Shown here one piece after another: positions 36,299 to 45,092 of a stretch of 64,000 bases of DNA (its first letter is position 1; every line of letters begins with the position of its first letter). The DNA comes from Paenibacillus ottowii. Its GTDB lineage: Bacteria; Bacillota; Bacilli; Paenibacillales; Paenibacillaceae. The notes under the pieces were generated by a model. It saw only the letters and a program-made list of their open reading frames with translations. It made no database searches and was not told where the DNA came from. Made by a program: the position numbers and the translations under genes. The DNA lies in contig NZ_VIJZ01000013.1 in the NCBI RefSeq assembly GCF_006874425.1, forward strand, positions 1 through 64,000, written 5' to 3'.

Positions 36299-36328
36299 AT
36301 TCTATCAGTTAGGTACTCTATTAGGCAA
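36299..36328 (-). promoter_or_regulatory. Promoter for the riboswitch leader
   Basis: Minus-strand -35 TTGCCT, 18-nt spacer, -10 TAGAAT, placing the transcript start about 15 nt before the distal aptamer. Fits a sigma-A promoter. Confidence 0.65.
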
Positions 36329-36389
36329 GTTTAAATCTCAAATTTTCGCTATTTATCGACAAAACAGGCTTGCAGAATATACATAAGAC

Positions 36390-37265
36390 CTATTTTATTC
36401 GGTTTCCCCATTTTTTGCGATAGGAATGAGGCGTTTCTCCAATATGCTCTTTGAACAGATTGATAAAATGACTTGTGTTGGGAATGCCTACATACTGTGC
36501 AATATCCACAATAGCTACATCACTAGTTTTAAGCCAGCCTTGAGCAGCCGTGATACGAACATTAATAAGATACTCAATAGGGGAAAAGCCAACCTGTTTT
36601 TTAAAGTTTTTAGCCAGGTTGAACTTGTTTAGACCAAACATGTCTGCTAGCGAATCCAGCGTGATCCGTTCACAATAGGATTGATCCAGATATTGCTTTA
36701 CCTTGCGCACCTCTGCAGTCCCATCTGAATTTGCATTGGGATTGCTGTAAGGGTGCTGTAGAATAATCGTTAATAACTCAACGATTATTTTGGATGAGAG
36801 TAGCTCAGAAGATAAGCTTCTTTCTGGCTGCACATGTAACAAGGTGCGCAGCTTGTCCAATACTACACTTGAATCCTGTACTGAAATTACAGGCTTATTG
36901 TGCTTATCGAACTGTTCGTAGAAATGGTCAATAAGATTGCCATTAAGGTTCACGCTAATAAACTCCCATGTCTTCTGACAGGAAGCTTTGTACTGTACAT
37001 ATTCTTCGCAATTAATAAAAAGCATATCATGAGGTTTCAATATATAATCCTTGCCCCGGTATTGCAATTCCCCTCTTCCGGACAGGGTAAAAAGGAGCAA
37101 AAAAGAGGTAAGCTTTTGCCGTTCCATTACATAAGCATCTGTTTTGAAATAGCCTATTTCCTGTATATAAAAGAGGGATTTTTTAGCGAAAGCAGAGGGT
37201 GTACATATAATTGCAACTGGATCTTCGCTCAAGACATACTGAGTATTTTTTTGGTTTGTTGTCAT
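36390..37265 (-). CDS. AraC-family transcriptional regulator
   Basis: 291 aa from ATG 37265 (AAAGGA 7 nt upstream; TTG 37271 is too close). N-terminal cupin-like sensing half (GRGELQYRGKDYILKPHDML) and C-terminal double helix-turn-helix (ITLDSLADMFGLNKFNLAKN, HFINLFKEHIGETPHSYRKK). It lies upstream of the riboswitch-controlled gene on the same strand and may control the surface cluster, but this is only by position. Confidence 0.93.
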   Translation of the reverse strand: MTTNQKNTQYVLSEDPVAIICTPSAFAKKSLFYIQEIGYFKTDAYVMERQKLTSFLLLFTLSGRGELQYRGKDYILKPHDMLFINCEEYVQYKASCQKTWEFISVNLNGNLIDHFYEQFDKHNKPVISVQDSSVVLDKLRTLLHVQPERSLSSELLSSKIIVELLTIILQHPYSNPNANSDGTAEVRKVKQYLDQSYCERITLDSLADMFGLNKFNLAKNFKKQVGFSPIEYLINVRITAAQGWLKTSDVAIVDIAQYVGIPNTSHFINLFKEHIGETPHSYRKKWGNRIK

Positions 37266-37420
37266 ATCCAATTCCTTTACAAAAGAACAATTTTAGTAAG
37301 ACAATTGTAGTTTGTTTCACGAATATCCTTTTAGAACCGGAGTTCCCATTTACAAAGGTTATTTTATCACATTAAAGTATATTCATGTATCGATTTGAGG
37401 CTATATAGTATATAACAAAA

Positions 37421-37603
37421 TTAACCAGAAAGCACCTGTTTGAAAAGGACAGGGTCCTTCTGGAATTCATTTCTTAACTTCATGAAATGAAGGATAAAGT
37501 TAGGAAAATTAGTTTCCTCAATGCATATGTCATAGTCTTGCAATTCCACTTTTTGAGGTATATATCCTTTCGGTTTCAGGAAAATGGGACCATATTTCGA
37601 CAA
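37421..37603 (-). CDS. Short ORF, possible gene remnant
   Basis: 60-codon TTG-start frame, MSKYGPIFLKPKGYIPQKVE... ending LFKQVLSG. It has protein-like composition but no ribosome binding site and is preceded closely by an in-frame stop. It could be the 3' end of a decayed gene. The rest of the 580-bp gap (37266-37846) is AT-rich and shows no other gene. Confidence 0.3.
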   Translation of the reverse strand: MSKYGPIFLKPKGYIPQKVELQDYDICIEETNFPNFILHFMKLRNEFQKDPVLFKQVLSG

Positions 37604-37846
37604 AATGATTCAAAGGGCTCATTTTGTTAGAAAATAGTTGTAGTTTTATTGTGGAGATATTATTCACGAAAATGTATGGATAAGTGTGGTTATGCGAACT
37701 CGATTTAAGCTAATGTGCAAATTTTAAATATCATGCAATTTGTTGACAAGAGAGTACAGCAACCTTTGGTATCTGTACAGGCAATGATATGATGGTACTA
37801 CGGATGTAATGAAACAAATTTTACAGTCAGTTTGGAGGACTACAGG

Positions 37847-39103
37847 ATGGGAAAAACAAAAAACACAAAAACCGCAGCAGCTTGGTCACTTGTGATGATG
37901 GGAGCGGGATTTGCTGCTACGTTACCTTTTCAACAATTTGGCTGGGCCCGTCTTTTGGCCGGATCTTTTGAAGCCGGACTTGTAGGAGGATTGGCAGACT
38001 GGTTTGCCGTAACCGCGTTATTCCGTCACCCGCTGGGCATTCCGATTCCACATACAGCGCTTCTCCCCAAAAATCGGGGAAAGCTGACCGATGCCTTGGT
38101 TAACACGGTCGAAAACAATTTGCTTCATAAAGAAAGCATTGCATCTAAAATTGCCGAGATTAAACTGGCTGAGCTGGTGCTGAAAAGTGTGGAAAAAGGA
38201 ATACGTACGCCCGAAGCGGTCACTTTCATAGATGTTCTTGCCAAGCAACTTGTCCGTTCGCTTCCGATAGCAGAGCTGGTCCCGGTCATCACAATCGGGA
38301 TTAAGCGACAGGCGACTGAATTCGATATAGGGCCATTGCTAGAGGCACTCGCCCGGCAAGCTGGCGAGCGAAAGTATGACCAACGGGCGTTGGATTATGC
38401 GCTGGAGCAGACGGAGTCCTGGCTACTGCGGCCAGAAACCGGTGTTACGCTTGGCACTCTGGGGATGCAGGCTGTTAGCGGCTTGCAGGTCAGCGGGCTC
38501 ATGCAGTTTGCCCTGAACGCCTTCCTTGGGTATTTGAATGAGGAGCGTATGGGCGAGATGATTCGTCACTTTTTGCTGGACCGCGTAGCGGAGCTTCAAG
38601 TTGAAGGACATTCGCGTCGTCAGGCCGTCCTGGATGGGTTCAACACACAGTTGATCCATCTGGCAGCCAAAGATACGGTCAGGGAGGGGCTGAATCACTG
38701 GAAAAACACCTTGATTGATTCCTGGGAAGGTGATGCAGCTATATCCGAGAAGCTCGAAGAGCTTCGCCATCATCTGCTGGATTACATGGAGGATGCCAGT
38801 TATGTAACGACATACATTGTACCCTTACTGGATCAATTGCTATCTGATGTATGGAGAAATACGGAGCTGCTGGACAAGATCAACACGTGGATCGTAGCAG
38901 GTGTTACCGGAGTAGTGGAAGCAAACCATAGCCAAATTGGTAATCTGGTTCGGGAAAATGTAAATAAAATGGATGATGCTTCACTGATCGCTTTAATGGA
39001 GGACAAGCTGGGGCAGGACTTACAATGGATTCGGATTAACGGTGCGCTTACAGGCTTTCTGATTGGAATTGTGCTTACTGGGGTTCGTATGTTGCTTGAA
39101 TAG
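37847..39103 (+). CDS. DUF445 family membrane protein
   Basis: 418 aa from ATG 37847 with TTTGGAGG 8 nt upstream. Membrane segments at both ends (about 10-45 and 395-415) around a long helical middle; motifs FAATLPFQQFGWARLLAGSF and GLVGGLADWFAVTALFRHPL are typical of DUF445 (YheB/YtaF-like grouping). Known members are poorly characterised inner-membrane proteins. Monocistronic. Confidence 0.9.
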   Translation: MGKTKNTKTAAAWSLVMMGAGFAATLPFQQFGWARLLAGSFEAGLVGGLADWFAVTALFRHPLGIPIPHTALLPKNRGKLTDALVNTVENNLLHKESIASKIAEIKLAELVLKSVEKGIRTPEAVTFIDVLAKQLVRSLPIAELVPVITIGIKRQATEFDIGPLLEALARQAGERKYDQRALDYALEQTESWLLRPETGVTLGTLGMQAVSGLQVSGLMQFALNAFLGYLNEERMGEMIRHFLLDRVAELQVEGHSRRQAVLDGFNTQLIHLAAKDTVREGLNHWKNTLIDSWEGDAAISEKLEELRHHLLDYMEDASYVTTYIVPLLDQLLSDVWRNTELLDKINTWIVAGVTGVVEANHSQIGNLVRENVNKMDDASLIALMEDKLGQDLQWIRINGALTGFLIGIVLTGVRMLLE

Positions 39104-39227
39104 CACGGGCAATCTGTGCTCAGGAACGATAATGAAATTTGTGTAGATAAGGTTGTGAAAATATGAGGATTGGTCACCATCCAATGCTGCTGGTTCAGAT
39201 GAGAGCCCGGCAACGGTACGTTGAAGT

Positions 39228-42200
39228 ATGGTGCCGGATCACGAGTGGATGAATAAGCGGAACTTTTTTTTAATTACGCTGTTATTCCTGATCGTGATTA
39301 TTGGCTTGCGTTTGTTGTGGTTTGATTATTACCACAATCAGGATTATCCCCGGGCCAAGGCAGGAATTCTAGATCTGAGGGGCGTAAATTTACAGCAGAT
39401 CAAGACCCTTCCATTAAATGGGGAGTGGGAGTTTTATCCTGGAACTTTATCTTCTCCTGCCGAACTGAAATCCTTACTTATGCAGAAGCAGCGCCAGACC
39501 ATCCAGGTACCAGGATTATGGAGTGAGTCGGTATCTCCTAAGGATCATAAGGCATATGGTGTTGGAACCTATCGGCTGCTTATTTTGAGTGACAGGTCAG
39601 AGGACACTTTATACGGACTTCGGATCGGGAAGATCAGTACGGCATCCAACATATTTGTCAACGGCCGTTTAATTAGTCATAGTGGTCAGGTCTCTAGCAA
39701 GGTCGAACAGCATATAGGAACAACCGTTCCATTCTCTGCCATGTTTGATGCGAACAGGCAGGCCATTGAGATTGTCATCCAAGTATCCAATTTTGATTTC
39801 TCCGCTAGTGGAGGAATTATGAAGCCTATCATTTTTGGAAGCGCGGATGCTGTGAATAGCCGAACCAACTTCACGATCGCAATGCAAATTATGGTATGTA
39901 TTATTTTGCTGCTTCACGGGTTATATATAGTCGTTATATTTTTTATGAATCCACAAAAGAAGGCGCTTCTGTATTTTGCGGGAATTGTAATCTGCACGGT
40001 ATTATCCATCCTGACAGACGATGACAAGCTTTTATTGGACTGGTTCCCCATTAATCTGGGTCTTTCGTTAAAGATAACCACCCTTTCCTATATTGGAATA
40101 GGCATGTGTGTACTGAAGCTGGCGCAGTCTCTGTTGGTTCGATCCCGAATCATTCAGATTGTTTTTATAGGCCACTGTTGTTTTGCGATTTTGGTGTTAC
40201 TTGCACCTGCATCCAGCCTTTATGCATTTCTTATGGTTCTTATCGCATTACCGGCTATTACTCTATGTGCTACAGTTCCCTCCCTTGCTTTTCTTAGAAC
40301 ATTCAGAGGGCAAAAAGAGGCTGTTTTTCTGTTGCTAGCATCCATTAGCATTGCATCCAGCATGCTGTGGGGCATTTTCAAGACGAATGATCTCCCCTAT
40401 TATCCTTGGGATATTGTGCTTGCTTTTGTGGCATTTGCATCCTATTGGTTCAAGCGTTTTTTTAATACGAATGCTGAACTGAGAAGGCTGTCGGACAGAT
40501 TGCAGCGCGCTGATCAGGTGAAAAATGAATTTTTAGCCAACACCTCTCATGAGCTGCGGAATCCTCTACATGGGATGATCAATATAGCACAGACTGTACT
40601 GGAGAATCAGGGCAGCGCCCTGGATGAACCCAACAGGAGAAACATGCAATTGCTCGTTACGGTCGGTCGCCGTATGTCCTTATTATTGAATGATTTGCTG
40701 GATGTTACACGTCTGCGTGAAAAGGATATTATTCTGGAAAAAAGAAGCTTGAAGCCCAAGGCTGTAGCCTCAGGTGTGTTGGATATGCTTCAATTCATGA
40801 CAGATGGGAAACCTCTAAACATGGTAGTTAACATCCCTGCTGATTTTCCGAATGTATTAGCGGATGAAAACCGAGTAATTCAAATCCTGTTCAATCTCCT
40901 TCACAATGCTGTTAAACATACTGCTGAGGGTACCATTTCCGTTCACGCACACACCCAAGGCGAAATGGCCAGTATTCAGGTGCGTGACACTGGCGTTGGG
41001 ATGGATGAGGAGACGCAAAAGCGAATATTTCGTCCATATGAACAAGGAAATTCCCATTTGACGGTTATTGGGGATGGGCTTGGACTTGGGTTGAGTATCA
41101 GCAAGCAATTGGTGGAGCTTCATGGAGGATCTTTGAGTGTAAGCTCTGAACTTGGTCAAGGCTCAACCTTTTCTTTCACACTACCGCTCGATCCCTCACC
41201 TACCGCAGAAGAATCAAGAGATAACGAGCAGGTGTGTATCGATGAAGAAGCAGGTACTGATTTTATAGCTCTACAGAATGAAGCTGTAATGCAGGTTGCG
41301 GCAGGCTCTGCACGATCTGCCATACTCGCAGTAGACGATGATCCGGTTAATTTAAGGGTGTTAGAGGGTATTCTCGCCTCGGACTCTTACGACCTTGTCA
41401 CTGTAACCAGTGCCCAGGATGCCTTGAATAGGCTGGATCATCGGGAATGGGATTTAATTATAGCTGATGTCATGATGCCCGAAATGTCGGGGTATGAGTT
41501 AACTCGGCGTGTGAGAGAATACTTTAGCATTTCGGAGTTGCCTGTGTTGCTGTTGACAGCACGTAGTCAGCAGGAGGACTTGTATACGGGATTTCTTGCA
41601 GGGGCCAATGATTATATTATGAAGCCTGTGGATTCCATGGAATTGAAATCAAGGGTCCGTGCCTTGACTGACGTTAAAAAGTCCGCAAGGGAGAGGCTTT
41701 GGATGGAGGCTGCATGGTTACAGGCACAAATCAAACCTCATTTTTTGTTTAACACCTTGAATACCATTGCATCCTTAAGTCATGTGGATCACACCAGAAT
41801 GGTGAAACTGATTGAAGAGTTCGGCAAATATTTAAGATCAAGCTTTAACCCTCAAAATCTAGATAGAGTCGTATCCCTGGAATATGAGCTTGCTCTCCTG
41901 AAATCTTATCTTTATATAGAGAAGGAACGCTTTGGGAATAGACTAGATATTGTATGGGAAGTAGACGAAGATATATTCTTACTATTGCCACCGTTATCGA
42001 TTCAGCCACTTGCAGAAAATGCAATCAGGCATGGTATCATGAATCGGATCCATGGAGGAACATTGTGCATTCGTATTCAGCAGCGGGAGGATGACACAGA
42101 AATAGCGATCATTGATGATGGTGTGGGCATGAGTCAAGAGGAACTGGACCGTCTGCTGAGTCCTCATCAAGAACAGGACAACGGGATAGGATTACGGAAT

Positions 42201-42314
42201 ACAGATCGACGTTTGAAGCAAGTATACGGTAAAGGATTATCTATTAGTAGTCTTCCCAACCAGGGTACAACGGTAAGCTTCCATGTTCCCCAGGTACAAA
42301 GACAAGAAATATAA
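39228..42314 (+). CDS. Large hybrid sensor kinase: 7TM-DISM sensor, HisKA kinase, receiver, LytS-type kinase
   Basis: 1028 aa. N-terminal membrane anchor, extracytoplasmic sugar-binding-like (7TMR-DISMED2-type) domain about 40-200, seven membrane segments about 210-405, HisKA with His441 in NTSHELRNPLHGM, HATPase (N-box LFNLLHNAVKHT, G-box GDGLGLGLS), receiver with Asp747 in IIADVMMPEMSG, then a second kinase of LytS/YesM type with His838 in QIKPHFLFNTLN and its own HATPase (LAENAIRHG, GIGLRNTDRRL). Start ATG 39228 has a weak ribosome binding site. The convergent response regulator downstream is the likely partner. Confidence 0.93.
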   Translation: MVPDHEWMNKRNFFLITLLFLIVIIGLRLLWFDYYHNQDYPRAKAGILDLRGVNLQQIKTLPLNGEWEFYPGTLSSPAELKSLLMQKQRQTIQVPGLWSESVSPKDHKAYGVGTYRLLILSDRSEDTLYGLRIGKISTASNIFVNGRLISHSGQVSSKVEQHIGTTVPFSAMFDANRQAIEIVIQVSNFDFSASGGIMKPIIFGSADAVNSRTNFTIAMQIMVCIILLLHGLYIVVIFFMNPQKKALLYFAGIVICTVLSILTDDDKLLLDWFPINLGLSLKITTLSYIGIGMCVLKLAQSLLVRSRIIQIVFIGHCCFAILVLLAPASSLYAFLMVLIALPAITLCATVPSLAFLRTFRGQKEAVFLLLASISIASSMLWGIFKTNDLPYYPWDIVLAFVAFASYWFKRFFNTNAELRRLSDRLQRADQVKNEFLANTSHELRNPLHGMINIAQTVLENQGSALDEPNRRNMQLLVTVGRRMSLLLNDLLDVTRLREKDIILEKRSLKPKAVASGVLDMLQFMTDGKPLNMVVNIPADFPNVLADENRVIQILFNLLHNAVKHTAEGTISVHAHTQGEMASIQVRDTGVGMDEETQKRIFRPYEQGNSHLTVIGDGLGLGLSISKQLVELHGGSLSVSSELGQGSTFSFTLPLDPSPTAEESRDNEQVCIDEEAGTDFIALQNEAVMQVAAGSARSAILAVDDDPVNLRVLEGILASDSYDLVTVTSAQDALNRLDHREWDLIIADVMMPEMSGYELTRRVREYFSISELPVLLLTARSQQEDLYTGFLAGANDYIMKPVDSMELKSRVRALTDVKKSARERLWMEAAWLQAQIKPHFLFNTLNTIASLSHVDHTRMVKLIEEFGKYLRSSFNPQNLDRVVSLEYELALLKSYLYIEKERFGNRLDIVWEVDEDIFLLLPPLSIQPLAENAIRHGIMNRIHGGTLCIRIQQREDDTEIAIIDDGVGMSQEELDRLLSPHQEQDNGIGLRNTDRRLKQVYGKGLSISSLPNQGTTVSFHVPQVQRQEI

Positions 42315-42411
42315 TATCTCTGTCCCGTAGGTCCTATACAGAACGAGGCGAAGTAAGTGACGCTTCTAATGGGGACTCTACGGGTACGGAGAAGGATTCC
42401 CAGTCGTGAAA

Positions 42412-43563
42412 TTAGGCATGAGCCATTTGCCACTCTTTAAACCAATTTGTAATTTGTTCATTGGGCTTCTCATGAAGCTCTTCCCATAAGACGGATGATA
42501 ATAAACCATGCCATTTGATCACTAAGCTATTTTTATTCATCTCAGCATAGGTCTTCATTAATCCCCAGTAGGCTTCCTCTTCTTGGGGGTGACGACTACA
42601 GATGCCCTCATAAATAGAGATCGCCTCTTCAGGCTGGGAGTTCCCTCTGTACCATTCTGCCATTTTTAATGATATGGATAACCACATTTTATGCAGCCTT
42701 TGGCGTTCACTTTCAACCCACCAAAAATCATATTCTTGTAAATAGTCCCCTTTGTAAAGCTCCATCATTTTTACATAATAAGGGATGGATTCCTTGTTCA
42801 TCTGTGGAGCGGATGCCAGGAGAGATTCCCATCTTTCTGTATCTAACAGTACGTTTTGCGTATGCAAAATATAACCGCCATTAGTATTGGAAATCTCTAA
42901 AAAGGAATGATACGGCGCTATCGTTTTTCTAATATAATAAGCGGCTGTATATAAAAGAGAGTAGGCCTTATCTTCTTCATATTCTGGCCATAGTAATTCA
43001 ATCAAGGCTGATTTACGAACCCATTGGTCATGATTCTGGAGCAAGTACAAAAACAGTTCCTGGGTCTTTTTAGTCCTCCACTGAATAACAGTGGGTGGCT
43101 GATCCGGTAATGTGAAGACGACATATTGAAAAACCTGTAATTGAAGAACAGAAGGCTGATTCTCAGGCATGGAGGCAGCTTGATCGTCACGCTTCAGAAT
43201 GCGATTCATGGTTTTAATAAGACGTTCTGTCGTGACCGGCTTGAGCAGATAATCCAGTGCGTTAAGCTCGAAGGCTTGAATAGCGTACTTATCGTAAGCC
43301 GTAACAAAAACGATCTGAATATGGGGTTTGTGCTCCAAAATTTGATGTGCTAATTCAATTCCGCTGATCCCTGGAAGTCTTACATCCAAAAAAGCTATAT
43401 CTATATCATCAAGTAGAATATAGTCCTTAGCCACGAATGGATTCGTAAAAGCTCCTGCAATATGTATGCCTTGTAACTCGCCAAGCAGACGCTTCATATA
43501 ATCCAAAGCTAACTCTTCATCATCGACAATAACAATCCTTGTCAATATCTCTGATCTTTCCAC
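42412..43563 (-). CDS. Response regulator: receiver + winged helix + BTAD-like domain
   Basis: 383 aa from GTG 43563 (AAAAAGGAG 10 nt upstream). Receiver domain with VDDEE and phospho-acceptor Asp in IAFLDVRLPGISG, Lys in YLLKPVTTERL. Middle SARP-type winged helix (QWVRKSALIELLWPEYEEDK) and a C-terminal bacterial transcriptional activator domain of TPR-like repeats (EAISIYEGICSRHPQEEEAY). It converges on the hybrid kinase gene with 97 bp between stops. Likely the output of that kinase. Confidence 0.9.
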   Translation of the reverse strand: MERSEILTRIVIVDDEELALDYMKRLLGELQGIHIAGAFTNPFVAKDYILLDDIDIAFLDVRLPGISGIELAHQILEHKPHIQIVFVTAYDKYAIQAFELNALDYLLKPVTTERLIKTMNRILKRDDQAASMPENQPSVLQLQVFQYVVFTLPDQPPTVIQWRTKKTQELFLYLLQNHDQWVRKSALIELLWPEYEEDKAYSLLYTAAYYIRKTIAPYHSFLEISNTNGGYILHTQNVLLDTERWESLLASAPQMNKESIPYYVKMMELYKGDYLQEYDFWWVESERQRLHKMWLSISLKMAEWYRGNSQPEEAISIYEGICSRHPQEEEAYWGLMKTYAEMNKNSLVIKWHGLLSSVLWEELHEKPNEQITNWFKEWQMAHA

Positions 43564-43667
43564 GTGTACTGTACTCCTTTTTAGGCAGATACATCTTATT
43601 ATATAGGATAACTTGACTACGGCTATAAGCAAACAGTTGTAGAAGAAAAAAAATTTAAATAAAGAGG

Positions 43668-43716
43668 CGGGCTACGATAGGCCATCGTTAAGATGACTGA
43701 CCGCGAGCCCGCCTGT
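43668..43716 (-). terminator. Terminator after the nitroreductase gene
   Basis: AGGCGGGCT...AGCCCGCCT arms at 43668 and 43716; on the minus strand followed by CTTTATTTAAATTTTTTTT. Confidence 0.75.
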
Positions 43717-43763
43717 TCAAGTTGTGCCAAACTTAAAAATTGACTAACAATATTGGACGAATA

Positions 43764-44438
43764 TTACAGAACCCAGCGCGTGATCTTCTCCAGGGGTTGT
43801 CTGGATTTTTCCCGCTTGGGTTCATGAGCACGATAACCGAAGGCAGCGATGACTGAAATATCCAGTAGCCCGTTCTCCAGCAGTCCTTCTTCCTCCAAAA
43901 TGGCATGCACCTGATCATAGTTAAAACCTTCAATTGGACAGGAATCAATGCCAATCTGAGCTGCCGCTGTCATCATATTGCCCAAGGCAATATAGGTTTG
44001 CTTGGAGGCCCAGTCAAATAACGTGCGTTCGTTTTCCAGCAGGCGTTGACTTTCACCTTGGAAAATCTTATAGCGGCCCGGTAGTGAGGCAAAGTCTTCG
44101 TCAGACATACCCTTAACCTCTTTATACATGTACTCTACGTAAGGAGAATCATAGCGGACATCCTTACGTGCCAAAATCAGAACGACATGGCTGGCCGCTG
44201 GGATCTGCTTTTGACCGCCACTGGACACTGCCGCCAGCTTTTCTCTCAATGCTTGATTTTGTACGACCACAAACTGCCACGGTTCAAATCCTACAGAGCT
44301 AGGGGAGAGGCGACCGGTTTCGAGAATAAATTGAAAATCCTCCTCCGGTATGATGCGATTAGGATCGAATTCCTTCGTGGCATGTCTGAATAGAAAGGCA
44401 TCCAGAATTTCCTGCTTTTTAGCTGATGTATTGGACAT
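43764..44438 (-). CDS. NAD(P)H-dependent nitroreductase (NfsB/YfkO-like)
   Basis: 224 aa. FMN-binding motifs FRHATKEFDP near the N-terminus, RLSPSSVGFEPWQFVVVQN, and DSCPIEGFNYDQV near the C-terminus identify the oxygen-insensitive nitroreductase family. AAAAGGAG precedes ATG 44438. Divergent from an HxlR regulator gene, a common arrangement in which the regulator controls the reductase in response to reactive electrophiles. Confidence 0.93.
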   Translation of the reverse strand: MSNTSAKKQEILDAFLFRHATKEFDPNRIIPEEDFQFILETGRLSPSSVGFEPWQFVVVQNQALREKLAAVSSGGQKQIPAASHVVLILARKDVRYDSPYVEYMYKEVKGMSDEDFASLPGRYKIFQGESQRLLENERTLFDWASKQTYIALGNMMTAAAQIGIDSCPIEGFNYDQVHAILEEEGLLENGLLDISVIAAFGYRAHEPKREKSRQPLEKITRWVL

Positions 44439-44627
44439 AAAATGTACTCCTTTTGATATGGGGTTAGTTGGTGCTCTATGGATTTTCTGCTACTATAATG
44501 AGAGCTAATATCGAATATATAGTTATCATATAGAAAGTTTTTGCAGGGAACAAGTACGCACATATTTGTTCCTTGTCATACATCTGAGGCTATTGGTTAC
44601 ACATTCCAGCAGAAAGAAGGGGTATAC

Positions 44628-45011
44628 ATGCCACGGGAGACGGAACATGCGGTTAGCGTTAATTTTGGATGTCCGGTAGCCAAAACCGTCGGGGTGATTG
44701 GAGGCAAGTGGAAGGGGGTCATTTTGTATCATTTGACCACAGGACCACGGCGCTATAACGAAATTCGACGGACCTTGCCTAATATTACACAGCGGATGCT
44801 AACCTTGCAGCTGCGTGAATTGGAGAGAGATGGCATTGTACACCGTGAAATTTATAATGAGAACCCACCCCGTGTAGAATACTCGCTTACCCCGTTGGGA
44901 GAAACGTTAAGGCCGTTGCTGGATTTTATGAGAGACTGGGGGATCTTCTATGGAGAACAGGGTTGCGAGCCTGTAACGACAACTTCCAAATCGGGCAAGG
45001 ATTTTTGTTAA
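44628..45011 (+). CDS. HxlR-family regulator
   Basis: 127 aa from ATG 44628 (GAAGGGG upstream). Winged helix with CPVAKTVGVIGGKWKGVILY and LPNITQRMLTLQLRELERDG, the HxlR/YodB/HypR signature, and an N-terminal Cys (GCPVAK) of the kind used as a thiol sensor. Divergent to the nitroreductase 190 bp away; likely its regulator. Confidence 0.92.
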   Translation: MPRETEHAVSVNFGCPVAKTVGVIGGKWKGVILYHLTTGPRRYNEIRRTLPNITQRMLTLQLRELERDGIVHREIYNENPPRVEYSLTPLGETLRPLLDFMRDWGIFYGEQGCEPVTTTSKSGKDFC

Positions 45012-45023
45012 AGGGCATGAAGA

Positions 45024-45078
45024 AAGCCCGCCAAATGATTTCATAGAAGACGCCTAAGAAATCATTAGCGGGCGGAAT
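45024..45078. terminator. Bidirectional terminator
   Basis: GCCCGCCA AATGATTTC ... GAAATCATT AGCGGGC stem between convergent genes; T-rich on the minus side. Confidence 0.8.
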
Positions 45079-45092
45079 AAGGTCAGGTACAC

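Noticed and set aside
42315..42411. Hairpin CCCGTAGG/CTACGGG between hybrid kinase and regulator
   Set aside because: Stem is interrupted by a long loop and lacks a T-run on either strand, so not called a terminator.
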